From Saccharothrix deserti (GTDB taxonomy: Bacteria; Actinomycetota; Actinomycetes; Mycobacteriales; Pseudonocardiaceae): a stretch of DNA of 64,000 bases. Position 1 is the first letter of the stretch. Every line of letters begins with the position of its first letter. The notes under the pieces are model-generated. The model worked only from the letters and a program-made list of their open reading frames with translations, did not search any database and was not told the DNA's origin. The stretch covers positions 62,001 through 126,000 of the forward strand of contig NZ_VKAB01000008.1 in NCBI RefSeq assembly GCF_009769385.1. Reading direction: 5' to 3'. Both the position numbers and the translations under genes were made by a program. This document shows, in pieces, positions 37,352 through 44,985 of this stretch.

Positions 37352-37589
37352 GACACCCCACGACAACCAGGCCCACCGGTGAGCACGGAGGGCGATTGTT
37401 GCGGAGCCACGTTCAGTTCTCAGCACTACGTACAGGTTCGTCCCAACTCCCTACCGCATCAGTCGGCTCACCCCGTGACCTCTCCTAAACCACAGGCGAT
37501 GATGCGGTGGTGCCCGTTATTTCGGCCACCTGCACGTCGCCCACTCTACCAACGTTGCGCCGCACTCGACGGTGGGGAAGCCTGACTGA

Positions 37590-38042
37590 GTGTCGAAGCT
37601 GCTGATCGTCCACCACACGCCGTCGCCGAACCTGCAAGCGATGTTCGAGGCGGTCGTAGCCGGCGCGACCGATCCGGAGATCCAGGGCGTCGAGGTGGTA
37701 CGCCGCCCCGCTCTGGCAGCCACGGTGTCCGACGCCCTCGAAGCTGACGGCTACATCCTCGGCACCCCCGCGAACCTGGGGATGATGAGCGGCGCGCTGA
37801 AGGTGTTCTTTGACCTCTCCTACTACCCCTGCCTCGACGCCACGCGCGGACGCCCTTACGGCCTGTACGTGCACGGCAACAACGACACCACGGGGGCGGT
37901 TCGCGGGATTGAGTCGATCACTACGGGGTTGTCGTGGGAGAAGGTGACCCCCAACGTCAGCGTGACCGGTGAACCGACGAAGGAAGACCTTCGCGCGTGT
38001 TGGGAACTCGGCGCGACGGTTGCCGCACAGCTCATGCCCTGA
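37590..38042 (+). CDS. Intact flavodoxin-like protein: element-borne copy of the disrupted host gene
   Basis: 150 residues, full length. Same family as the split host gene: LLIVHHTPSPNLQAMFEAV, EADGYILGTPANLGMMSGALK and FFDLSYYPCLDATRGRPYG, with about two thirds of positions identical by eye over the whole length. Predicted flavodoxin/NAD(P)H-dependent FMN reductase fold, likely cytosolic and FMN-binding; the physiological substrate is unknown. GTG start, 163 bp or more of upstream DNA for its own promoter. The att core region is conserved inside it (AGCGGCGCGCTGAAG at 37,788-37,802), differing from the host target on both sides. Probably restores the function lost on insertion. Confidence 0.88.
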   Translation: MSKLLIVHHTPSPNLQAMFEAVVAGATDPEIQGVEVVRRPALAATVSDALEADGYILGTPANLGMMSGALKVFFDLSYYPCLDATRGRPYGLYVHGNNDTTGAVRGIESITTGLSWEKVTPNVSVTGEPTKEDLRACWELGATVAAQLMP

Positions 38043-38054
38043 GTGACCGTCGGA

Positions 38055-39155
38055 TCACCGAGGTGGAAGCAGCTTCTCAACGGCGTCGAACCGATCGTCT
38101 GTGCGCGTGGATGGCATCCGGGCCGCGTACCCCCTAGCGCGCTCCAGAGTCGCTGTCGCGGCGTCCAGTGCGCCTGTACGGGCGTACGACTCGGCAAGCC
38201 AGGAGAGGTAGAGGGCCACCTCTCGCGAGTGTCCCTCGGGGTAGGTGGCGACCGCGCCGGACAGCAACGGTTCGGCCTTGTCGGGTGCACCTAGCTGGAT
38301 CATGCAACGTCCGGCCATGACGTCGATTTCGGCTCTGTTGAGCCAATAAACCCACTCAGGTTCTTCGATACCGGTGGACCTCTGTTCGTATGTGTCGTCT
38401 ACCGCGTCCAGCGCGCAGAGCGTGCCGTCACGGTCCTTGGTCTTGGCGCTTGCCCATGCCACCCGTTCCAACAGCAGCGTCCGGACGACGGGCGTAGCCC
38501 TTCGGGCTCCCGTGACCGCCGTACGCGCCAGGAGCAGCGCGTCACGCGGGTCAGCCACGTTGGCGATCTGGTAGCTCAGCGACGAAAACAGTTGTGCGGC
38601 AAGGGAATCGTTGCCCGCTTCCTCAGCCGCAGACACACCGCCGAGGTACAGCCGTTGGGCATCCGCGTACCTACCCGCGTCCGATGCCACCCACCCGGCG
38701 AGTTGGGCAAGCTCCCCGGTAGCAGTGAGCAGCCTCCGGCCGATCGGTTCGACGTAGGAACCGTTACGTACCAACGATTGCGCCTCTTCTAGCTCTTGCC
38801 GCACAGCGGGCAGCAGGTCCGCGCTCCCAACCACGTCGTCAAGGTGCCTCAGTTCGACCACACGAGCGTCTAGGGCGTCCGCCAGACTTTCACCCACTCT
38901 GCGACCGGATCGACGCTGTACGGCCGTTGGAGAGTCCGAGACAAGCCACTCATGGGCACGTCGTACCGCGTCACCACCGATCGGCACGCCTAGCGCTTGT
39001 TCATACGCCGCAACGACTTCCGGGAGTGGTCGGCGCTTCCCTGTCTCGATCAAACTCAGGTAGGGCTTGCTGTAGTGGGTGAGCTGAGCCATCCGGGACA
39101 GGCTGAATCCGGCAGCCTCGCGCGCTGCCCTGAGAGCGTCACTCAGTTCCGACAC
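38055..39155 (-). CDS. XRE-family regulator with TPR-like domain
   Basis: 366 residues from GTG 39,155 behind GGGGAG. Residues about 3-62 are a helix-turn-helix of Cro/C1 type (LRAAREAAGFSLSRMAQLTHYSKPYLSLIETGKRRPLPEVVAAYE in outline). The remainder is helical and repeats in a TPR-like manner (AQRLYLGGVSAAEEAGNDSLAAQLFSSLSY, ALLLARTAVTGAR, AEPLLSGAVATYPEGH). Such regulators control secondary-metabolite and signalling loci in actinomycetes. Divergent from the RiPP operon across 162 bp, so it is the obvious candidate to control it. A peptide ligand is possible but not shown. Confidence 0.86.
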   Translation of the reverse strand: MSELSDALRAAREAAGFSLSRMAQLTHYSKPYLSLIETGKRRPLPEVVAAYEQALGVPIGGDAVRRAHEWLVSDSPTAVQRRSGRRVGESLADALDARVVELRHLDDVVGSADLLPAVRQELEEAQSLVRNGSYVEPIGRRLLTATGELAQLAGWVASDAGRYADAQRLYLGGVSAAEEAGNDSLAAQLFSSLSYQIANVADPRDALLLARTAVTGARRATPVVRTLLLERVAWASAKTKDRDGTLCALDAVDDTYEQRSTGIEEPEWVYWLNRAEIDVMAGRCMIQLGAPDKAEPLLSGAVATYPEGHSREVALYLSWLAESYARTGALDAATATLERARGYAARMPSTRTDDRFDAVEKLLPPR

Positions 39156-39317
39156 GCCTGCTCCCCGGTCCGCGTTGTCAACCTTTGTAAACGCGCTGAT
39201 CAGCATAAACGCGGAGTGCGACCGGTAGGAACAACGGTAGGTCACCCCTTGTCCGTGAGACCTCCAGAACGCGCGCCGGGCGAGGGGTGGCCGTACCACC
39301 GGGCCTAGGAGGTAACC
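39156..39317. promoter_or_regulatory. Divergent XRE / RiPP operon control region
   Basis: Holds the direct repeat TAAACGCG at 39,188-39,195 and 39,206-39,213, flanking the palindrome GCTGATCAGC (39,195-39,204). The compact symmetric arrangement is a plausible operator for the divergent XRE protein. An AGGAGG ribosome site lies at 39,307-39,312 for the rightward operon. Confidence 0.5.
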
Positions 39318-39632
39318 TTGAGCAGCGACGACGTTCAGAAGGCAGAGCAAGAGCACATCAACACGATGGTTGCGCTACAGCAGCTCCTACGGAACGGGTT
39401 CATCGCGGTCCCCTACGGCGACAATCCGACCCAACCCGAAGAGCTGGGATTCGTCCGGTTGCGGTGGGACATTCAGGATCTGATCCGTGTCTACGGGGCT
39501 GACCAAGCCAGCGCCGTTCGACTCGTCGGAGGTCAGCCCAAGGAGCGCACAGAGGGGCACGCCCGAGACGTGGCAAAGGAAGTCCTCGGCTGGCCTCAGA
39601 TCGTTTCGGCATCGGGTGATCGACTCTCATGA
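39318..39632 (+). CDS. Small conserved-looking soluble protein in RiPP operon
   Basis: 104 residues starting at TTG 39,318, five bases after a perfect AGGAGG, which decides the start. Sequence is acidic and mixed alpha/beta (MSSDDVQKAEQEHINTMVAL..., ELGFVRLRWDIQDLIRVYGA, GHARDVAKEVLGW). No family recognised and no RRE-like fold identifiable by eye. First gene of the operon; it overlaps the next small gene by ATGA. It could help regulate, bind precursor or act as an accessory protein. Confidence 0.72.
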   Translation: MSSDDVQKAEQEHINTMVALQQLLRNGFIAVPYGDNPTQPEELGFVRLRWDIQDLIRVYGADQASAVRLVGGQPKERTEGHARDVAKEVLGWPQIVSASGDRLS

Positions 39633-39748
39633 ATACCGCCGAATTCGTCATCGTTTGCGCCTTGTGGTCCTCAATCGTCTTGGCGTTTGGTTATCTGATC
39701 TGGCCCACGCTCCGCGACCTACGCATCTTCCAGCGCCTACGGAAATGA
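39629..39748 (+). CDS. 39-residue single-pass membrane peptide
   Basis: MNTAEFVIVCALWSSIVLAF continues through GYLIWPTLRDLRIFQRLRK: one transmembrane helix with a short outside N-terminus and a basic inside tail. The ATG overlaps the preceding stop (ATGA), strong evidence of translation. Lies 40 bp before the radical SAM gene. Possible roles: membrane tether, export helper or immunity peptide. No database family recognised. Confidence 0.6.
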   Translation: MNTAEFVIVCALWSSIVLAFGYLIWPTLRDLRIFQRLRK

Positions 39749-39788
39749 CGCGCCCAAGCACGATGGACACGCGAGGGGGAAATGACCA

Positions 39789-40913
39789 GTGCTGACACGG
39801 GATCTGTTTGTTCGACCGAGGTCGGTGATTCTCCAGCCCGAGACGTTATGCAATCTCGACTGTAGTTACTGCTACCTGCCGTTCCGACACAAGCGCAACA
39901 GGATGTCCGTTGAAGTGGCGCGGGCAGTAGCCGAGTCTGTCCGGCCCTGGACGGCCTACACCACAGTTGACGTGTGCTGGCACGGTGGGGAGCCGCTGGC
40001 GACTGGCCGCGCTTACCTCGGGCGGCTAATGGACGCTTTCAACGACCTTGACGTCAAGCACGGTGTCCAGACAAACGCCACGCTGGTAGATGATGCGTGG
40101 TGCGAATTCTTCGCCGAACGAGACATGTACGTGGGCGTCAGTATCGACGGCGGACCGTCCGACAACGCCAACCGTGTGGATCGAAAAGGAGCGCCAGCCT
40201 ACAAAAAGGTGATGCAGGGGATTGACCGGCTCATCGCTCACGGTCATGAGGTCTACGCAATCGCGGTCGTATCGGACCCGACACCCGAACGTGCCCGCAG
40301 GCTCTACAGCTTCGCCGCTGAAAGTGGAATCTCGGAACTCGGCGTCAACATTGAAGAACAGGAAGGCGTCAACGCCACGACCAACGCCCACGACCAGGAA
40401 AGCGTGATCGGTTTCTGGGCGGAATTGATGGCGGCATGGGGAGAGAACCCGGCCATCCGTCTGAGAGAGCTAGGACGGACGCTCGCTTATGTTGAAGCGG
40501 TTCTAAATGATCAGGATCACGCGAGCCGACGACCACCCTTTATTGATCCGTTGCCCACCGTTGCCCACGACGGTTCGGTAACGCTCATCTCGCCAGAGCT
40601 AGCCGGATTCGGTAACGCACGAGGAAGTTTCTCAAGCGGAAACGTACTGGATGCCTCGCTAGACGAGATCATCTCGCGTGCGGCTGATGTGCCTTGGGTA
40701 GCCGAATTCATGTCCGGCGTGGACGCGTGCAGGAACACGTGTCCTTACTTCGATTTCTGCGGAGGTGGTCACCCGGCTAACCGGCACTTTGAACACGGCC
40801 GAATGGATGGGACAGAGACCGACTACTGCCGTAACGGCAAGATGGCATTACTAGAAGGAGTGTTGCGGGTTGTTCAGCCAGACACCGTTAGCGGAGCGGA
40901 TTCGACTGCGTAG
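39789..40913 (+). CDS. Radical SAM/SPASM peptide maturase, cyclophane-forming type (AmcB-like)
   Basis: 374 residues. The [4Fe-4S] SAM motif C-x3-C-x2-C is ETLCNLDCSYCYLPF (Cys 21, 25, 28). The radical SAM barrel follows (CWHGGEPLATGRAYLG, VGVSIDGGPSDNANRVDRKG). The C-terminal SPASM-like cluster site is DACRNTCPYFDFCGGGHPANR plus a last Cys in TDYCRNG. This is the organisation of enzymes that install Cys or aromatic crosslinks in ribosomal peptides. The partner precursor with repeated W-D-N/F-D-N units points to three-residue cyclophane formation, and I recall the family naming AmcB/AmcA (actinobacterial multiple cyclophane) for such pairs; that name needs a database check. GTG start 40 bp after the small membrane gene. 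Confidence 0.88.
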   Translation: MLTRDLFVRPRSVILQPETLCNLDCSYCYLPFRHKRNRMSVEVARAVAESVRPWTAYTTVDVCWHGGEPLATGRAYLGRLMDAFNDLDVKHGVQTNATLVDDAWCEFFAERDMYVGVSIDGGPSDNANRVDRKGAPAYKKVMQGIDRLIAHGHEVYAIAVVSDPTPERARRLYSFAAESGISELGVNIEEQEGVNATTNAHDQESVIGFWAELMAAWGENPAIRLRELGRTLAYVEAVLNDQDHASRRPPFIDPLPTVAHDGSVTLISPELAGFGNARGSFSSGNVLDASLDEIISRAADVPWVAEFMSGVDACRNTCPYFDFCGGGHPANRHFEHGRMDGTETDYCRNGKMALLEGVLRVVQPDTVSGADSTA

Positions 40914-41058
40914 CGCGGGATTTACGGCTCTGCTGGTCACGGCGGGAGACTCCTCCGTGAGAGTCAATTCATTCAACAACGATCCCACGTGGGACAACGT
41001 CACCGGGGGTGGCGGGTTTGACAACCGCCCCACGTGGGATGACTGGAAGAACAAGTAG
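40870..41058 (+). CDS. Multiple-cyclophane RiPP precursor peptide (AmcA-like)
   Basis: 62 residues, beginning at TTG 40,870 nine bases after AAGGAG (40,855-40,860) and overlapping the maturase 3' end by 44 bp in another frame. Leader about residues 1-32 (PLAERIRLRSAGFTALLVTA...). Core about 33-62 with five aromatic-X-Asn/Asp triplets: F35-N-N, W41-D-N, F50-D-N, W56-D-D and W59-K-N. Two blocks repeat: NNDPTWDN and DNRPTWDDWKN, split by VTGGGGF. Each triplet matches the three-residue cyclophane (triceptide) motif, so up to five crosslinks are possible. The Gly-rich spacer separates two lobes. No transporter or protease gene is adjacent. Confidence 0.85.
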   Translation: MFSQTPLAERIRLRSAGFTALLVTAGDSSVRVNSFNNDPTWDNVTGGGGFDNRPTWDDWKNK

Positions 41059-41060
41059 CG

Positions 41061-41726
41061 CTAAGTGACCACGGTCAGGCCAGCCTCTGACGCGAACTGA
41101 GTTCCCAAAGTGCCGGCCTGATCGGCGTCAATCCGCGCGCCTCGCAGCGTAAGAAGGCCACGAACCCCGATCAAGCGCGAGGATGTGAAATCACATCCGC
41201 TGGCGCGAGTAGCGTCAAACTCCACCTGATCCATCTCACAGTCGTCGAAGACCACATTGGAAAGATCACCGCTGATCGCAGTCTCACGGAAGGAACAGCG
41301 GCGGAACACAACCGCGTTCTTCACACGCTCGAACCGAATCGCCGCATAATCAAAACGACAGTCCTCCGCGTACAAGTCCGCGGCTTGGGCAAAGTCGATC
41401 CGCAGACCGATTGCTTGAGAGCGAAGAAATTCCGTCCGCCGCGCGGAGGTCTCCGACATCACCGCATTGGAGAGATTCACGTTTTCGAAACGCACATCAG
41501 AAAGCCCGATGGGAGCGAGGCGGGAGTTCGACAGATCAACCGCGGAGACCACGACCACTGACAATGACCCTTCTCCTGCAACCTCCGACTGGTCACCCCC
41601 CTCGATACGTGCAGTGGCGTAGTCGAACTCGCCCCGAAACGCCGGCGGCTGATTCAACAAGTCTTCCTCTTCGATGGACGCTCGTTGAATCGTCTTACCC
41701 GCGACTTTTAGGAAGTCCATGCCCAT
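41061..41726 (-). CDS. Pentapeptide-repeat protein, convergent with the RiPP precursor
   Basis: 221 residues from ATG 41,726 (or 41,720). Residues about 70-205 consist of A(D/N)LxX-type five-residue periods, somewhat degenerate: SAVDLSNSRLAPIGLSDVRF, ENVNLSNAVMSETSAR, DLYAEDCRFDYAAIRFERV, VVFRRCSFRETAISGDLSNV. This forms a right-handed quadrilateral beta-helix. Known pentapeptide proteins protect DNA gyrase or mediate resistance, but many have other roles. Its stop is only 2 bp from the precursor stop, so a linked self-protection role is conceivable, not shown. Confidence 0.8.
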   Translation of the reverse strand: MGMDFLKVAGKTIQRASIEEEDLLNQPPAFRGEFDYATARIEGGDQSEVAGEGSLSVVVVSAVDLSNSRLAPIGLSDVRFENVNLSNAVMSETSARRTEFLRSQAIGLRIDFAQAADLYAEDCRFDYAAIRFERVKNAVVFRRCSFRETAISGDLSNVVFDDCEMDQVEFDATRASGCDFTSSRLIGVRGLLTLRGARIDADQAGTLGTQFASEAGLTVVT

Positions 41727-41783
41727 ACGGTAGCGCACCTGCGGCACGACCGGGTGTAACCAATCCGGCGCGGCACACAAAAA

Positions 41784-41817
41784 GACCCTCCACACGAACG
41801 GTGCCGTGTGGAGGGTC
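41784..41817 (-). terminator. Rho-independent terminator of the capsid operon
   Basis: GACCCTCCACAC (41,784-41,795) pairs perfectly with GTGTGGAGGGTC (41,806-41,817), loop 10 nt. On the minus strand it is followed by TTTTTGTG. It lies 15 bp beyond the prohead-protease stop, so it ends the capsid transcript. Confidence 0.85.
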
Positions 41818-41831
41818 CAGTTGTGCTTTCT

Positions 41832-42374
41832 TTACAGCAGGTAAACCAACGGAGCGTCTTGTCGTTCCCGTCTGACGTGAGCGAGGCTGCGCATAGCGAC
41901 CGTGGTTTCGGGATACGCGGGAGTGAGTACGGGGCCGAGTTCCACCACGGTGAGGCCGGTCAAGGTGCGCAGGTGGTTGCCCTCCGCGTCCCGGGTCCAC
42001 CGCTCCTGCGCCGAGTGGAACGTGAACGAGGAGCCCGCGAGTACGCCCGTGCGAACCAACTCGCCCACATCGCGGCTGGCCTGGGTGTCGGGAAGCGTGA
42101 TTGTGTAGTGCACGCCGTCGCGATCTTCGACCAGGCGCAGTCCCGCGCCCTGCCTCGCCAGCGGGGTGTCCGCGTTGTGGTTGAACGTGGCGACGATCCG
42201 GCCCGAGTCGAGCGACGCGCGGACGGCACCGGGCGAGATGACCTCACGGAAACCGCCCAGATCGACAGAGGGCGAGTTGTAGACGATGGCGGTACCCCGG
42301 AGCACCGGAGCGCCGTTGCGTGCGCCCAAGCGGACCGTGGCGGGCCGGTCACGGCGTTCGAGTTCGAGGGACAA
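41832..42374 (-). CDS. HK97-family prohead protease
   Basis: 180 residues. S78-family serine protease that matures HK97-fold capsids. Visible elements: VLRGTAIVYNSPSVDLGGFREVISPGAV (substrate strand), IVATFNHNADTPLAR with the His of the active site, VGELVRTGVLAGSSFTFHS with the Ser (G-S-S-F), and PVLTPAYPETTVAMRSL. Start is TTG 42,374, placed by AGGAAGG upstream. It follows the capsid gene and a small gene on the same strand. The usual length (about 180-220) is met, so it appears intact. Confidence 0.9.
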   Translation of the reverse strand: MSLELERRDRPATVRLGARNGAPVLRGTAIVYNSPSVDLGGFREVISPGAVRASLDSGRIVATFNHNADTPLARQGAGLRLVEDRDGVHYTITLPDTQASRDVGELVRTGVLAGSSFTFHSAQERWTRDAEGNHLRTLTGLTVVELGPVLTPAYPETTVAMRSLAHVRRERQDAPLVYLL

Positions 42375-42611
42375 GGATTGCCTTCCTGGTGTTCACGTCC
42401 GTTCGCGGTGGTTTTGTTGCGGCCCAACGACTGTTAACGGCCATTAACGCGTGGTTCGTGTCCTGCGGTTTCACCGGCTCCGACGTGCTGACGTGCGGTG
42501 ACTGGCCCGAAAAACCGGGTTCGCACTCAGGGTGTGTGCAAACAGGGGACGGGATGCCCGAGCAGGGTGGCGGCTCGGAACTTCCGGACCGTCCTGCCCT
42601 CTTCGCTCGTG

Positions 42612-42860
42612 CTACGCGGAAACGCCGGGCCGAAAGACCGGGCAGACCTCGACCAGTTCGGCGACTCCTGCGTCAACCATCGCCCGCGCTTCGGTGGGCG
42701 GTAGCGCGGTCAGGTTCTCGGCGTTGTAGACGGTCTGGTGGCCGTTGCCCCAGTCGCGGGCAATCGGCCTGGTGAAGCTGACGATGTGCACGTCCGCGTC
42801 ACCCCGGAGTTCGTCCAGGAACACTTGGTGACGGTCGGGCGTGCCGATGAGGGTGAGCAT
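42612..42860 (-). CDS. Small protein in capsid operon
   Basis: 82 residues from ATG 42,860, which has AAGGAGTTC at good spacing. Mixed alpha/beta (MLTLIGTPDRHQVFLDELRG, VHIVSFTRPIARDWG, ENLTALPPTEARAMVDAGVAELVEVCPVF). No family recognised. Thirteen bp after the major capsid gene. It could be a capsid decoration or head-completion protein, but nothing in the sequence demonstrates it. Confidence 0.68.
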   Translation of the reverse strand: MLTLIGTPDRHQVFLDELRGDADVHIVSFTRPIARDWGNGHQTVYNAENLTALPPTEARAMVDAGVAELVEVCPVFRPGVSA

Positions 42861-42873
42861 GGGGCGGAACTCC

Positions 42874-44109
42874 TTACGCGGTGGTGATGCCAGCCAAGCG
42901 GCACACGGCCTTGGGCTGCACGGGCGCGATGGTGGCGCGCAGGATGCACCGCACGCCAAGACCATCGTTGAAGAACGCCGTCTGATCAGAGATGCGGAAC
43001 GCGGCGGACTTGCGGATCACTGCCCAGATCGTTGACGGGTCGTAGACAACGGCGTCCGTGGTCGGCACGTACTTCGTGGTGAACACGGGCACGCCCAGCA
43101 GTGAGCGCCGAACACCCGTCGTCGGTGAGCCCGCCGACTCGGACAACAACGGCTTGAGGCTGTCGGAGGACTCGCGGAGCTTGAGCAGCGCGGCCCAGGT
43201 GAGCGGGTTCATCGCGACCGCGCCGGCGTCCGCGTGCTCGTCCTCCAGCATGGCGAACGCGGTGATGAACGGGTCAAGATCCTGAATCGCGCCAACGGCG
43301 CTGATCTGCTGGATACCAGGGGTGTTCAGCAGGCCGTTGAACCCCTTGGGCTGAGTGGTCGCATTGCCCGCGAACGCGGCCCGGTCGAACCCGAGCGACA
43401 CGGACGCGATCAGCGCTGTGGCAAGAGGGTTCAAGATCTCCGGATCGGAGTCCTCGACCAGTTCGTTGGACAGCAGATCGGACGCGCCGATCTTCTTCGG
43501 CGTGACCGACTCCCCGCGCCCCTTGAACCCACCGCGCGGCAGCTCCTCCAGCTCCCCCACGAAATCGGCGGTCGGGTCGTCGGTGACGACCGGGATGTTC
43601 AGCGACTCGCGGTCGGTGGTGATCACGTTGACGCCGGACTGCACGAACTTCGACTTCTGTCGGAGCTTGTCCACCACGAACCGCGCCTGCTGGGCGGGGC
43701 TGAATCCCTTGGCGGTCCTGGCGTGGGTCTGACCGGTCAACGCCGCGCGCACCTCATACCGCAGCAGGTGACCAGCCGACCGGATAGCACCCTGTGACGC
43801 GCTCTGAGTGCCGGACAGCGCCCCAGGAACCTCCGGCATCTCCTCCACGCTCCGAGTCCCGTAAATCGCGGACAGGAGCGCGCTACGCCGCTCGTTGGCG
43901 GGATCGTCGTCCATCCGTTCCGCGAAGTCGTGCGCCTGGTCGGTGTAGGACTCGACCCGCGCCGCGTAGCCGTCGATCCGGTCCAGCAGCTCACTCATGC
44001 GGGCGGACTCGTCGGCGTCCGCCGTCCGCCTTTCGCTGTTGACCTTCGCGGCAATCGCGTTGTACTCGGCGCGAGCCTCACGCATTGCGGCAGAGATTCC
44101 GGACAGCAT
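42874..44109 (-). CDS. HK97-family phage major capsid protein
   Basis: 411 residues from ATG 44,109. The first ~110 residues are a charged coiled-coil delta/scaffold domain (ISAAMREARAEYNAIAAKVNSERR, SELLDRIDGYAARVESY), ending near the expected protease cleavage region. The HK97 fold follows: VITTDRESLNIPVVTDDPTADFV, EELPRGGFKGRGESVTPKKIG (E-loop/N-arm), LLSNELVEDSDPEI, AFAGNATTQPKGFNGLLN, VAMNPLTWAALLKLRESSDS, SLLGVPVFTTKYVP. Full length, no obvious damage. Together with the protease it could build an empty or dedicated capsid; portal and terminase are missing from the element. Confidence 0.93.
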   Translation of the reverse strand: MLSGISAAMREARAEYNAIAAKVNSERRTADADESARMSELLDRIDGYAARVESYTDQAHDFAERMDDDPANERRSALLSAIYGTRSVEEMPEVPGALSGTQSASQGAIRSAGHLLRYEVRAALTGQTHARTAKGFSPAQQARFVVDKLRQKSKFVQSGVNVITTDRESLNIPVVTDDPTADFVGELEELPRGGFKGRGESVTPKKIGASDLLSNELVEDSDPEILNPLATALIASVSLGFDRAAFAGNATTQPKGFNGLLNTPGIQQISAVGAIQDLDPFITAFAMLEDEHADAGAVAMNPLTWAALLKLRESSDSLKPLLSESAGSPTTGVRRSLLGVPVFTTKYVPTTDAVVYDPSTIWAVIRKSAAFRISDQTAFFNDGLGVRCILRATIAPVQPKAVCRLAGITTA

Positions 44110-44435
44110 CACAACCCCCTGACTTTGGGCAGCACCAACGAACCCGCCGAAACCGGCGCACGCGTGGACCAGGTGCCGATACACGAAAAGCCCCGCCCGA
44201 CCGGGAGCGCTGGCAGACGCTCAACCGACCGAACGGGGCGAGACAACAGAACGCGCGGTGCTGCCAGACACCAGAGCGCGAGAAGACGAACAGCAAGACT
44301 TGCCGCGACTGCACGCGGCACGACTGGCCTCTACTTAGTACAGAGGCGGGTCACCGACATGGCGACCAGGGCAAACCTTCCGGAGTGACACAAGACACAC
44401 GCGACCGCGCGGAGCCTGGCGCACATCCCGGATGA

Positions 44436-44531
44436 CGGAGTGTCGGAACACACCTGTTGCAGGTTCTTTCTTACGAGAGAGAGGGAGAGAGATATAGAAG
44501 AAGTACGGAACGAGTCGCTTCCGACACTCCG
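44436..44531. repeat. Inverted-repeat unit R1
   Basis: Perfect 13-bp arms CGGAGTGTCGGAA (44,436-44,448) and TTCCGACACTCCG (44,519-44,531). The interior holds GGTTCTTTCTTACGAGAG, a long GA-rich run, then ATATAGAAG and TACGGAA. It shares its interior plan with R2 and R3. Confidence 0.82.
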
Positions 44532-44809
44532 ACATCCCCGCGCACCTGCTCCGCGTCCGCCCTCCACTTACATCACCCCCTGTGGCACAACCAGGGACCA
44601 GGGACTTCACGCCACGGGGCATCCTCCGTTGCCCGATCGTGATGTCGACGCGGACCACGCGACGCGGCAGACACGACCGTCTTACCTTCCACCCAGTACA
44701 CCCCCCGGGCTGCAACATGCGTCCTGGGGTTTTGCGTCGCATGGCGGATTCTGTTGCCGAACCGTGACGTTGGTGTGCGCACCACAATGCCAGAGGCGCT
44801 TGCCACGGT

Positions 44810-44914
44810 GCAGAAGGTGTAGAAGTGCACGTGTTCTAGGTTCTTTATAGAGAGAGTGAGAGAGAGATAAGAAGATACGGAAACGACTACAACTTTACAC
44901 TTTCTACACTCTGC
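44810..44914. repeat. Inverted-repeat unit R2
   Basis: Arms GCAG...GTGTAGAA (44,810-44,824) and TTCTACAC...CTGC (44,902-44,914), with a small bulge. Interior GGTTCTTTATAGAGAGAG, then a GA-rich run, GATAAGAAG and TACGGAAA, as in R1. Confidence 0.78.
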
Positions 44915-44985
44915 CCTGCCCGCGCCGGACCGTCCGTCAGCGCGTCGCTACTCACGGTACACGCCAACTCGCCGGACCGGGCCGA

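Noticed and set aside
39789..40913. PqqE or anaerobic sulfatase-maturating enzyme
   Set aside because: No pqq or sulfatase gene is near, and the overlapping precursor with repeated W-D-N units fits a peptide cyclophane maturase.
44335..44850. Protein-coding genes in the repeat region
   Set aside because: Open frames on both strands lack motifs, sensible composition and ribosome sites, and they cross the inverted-repeat units.
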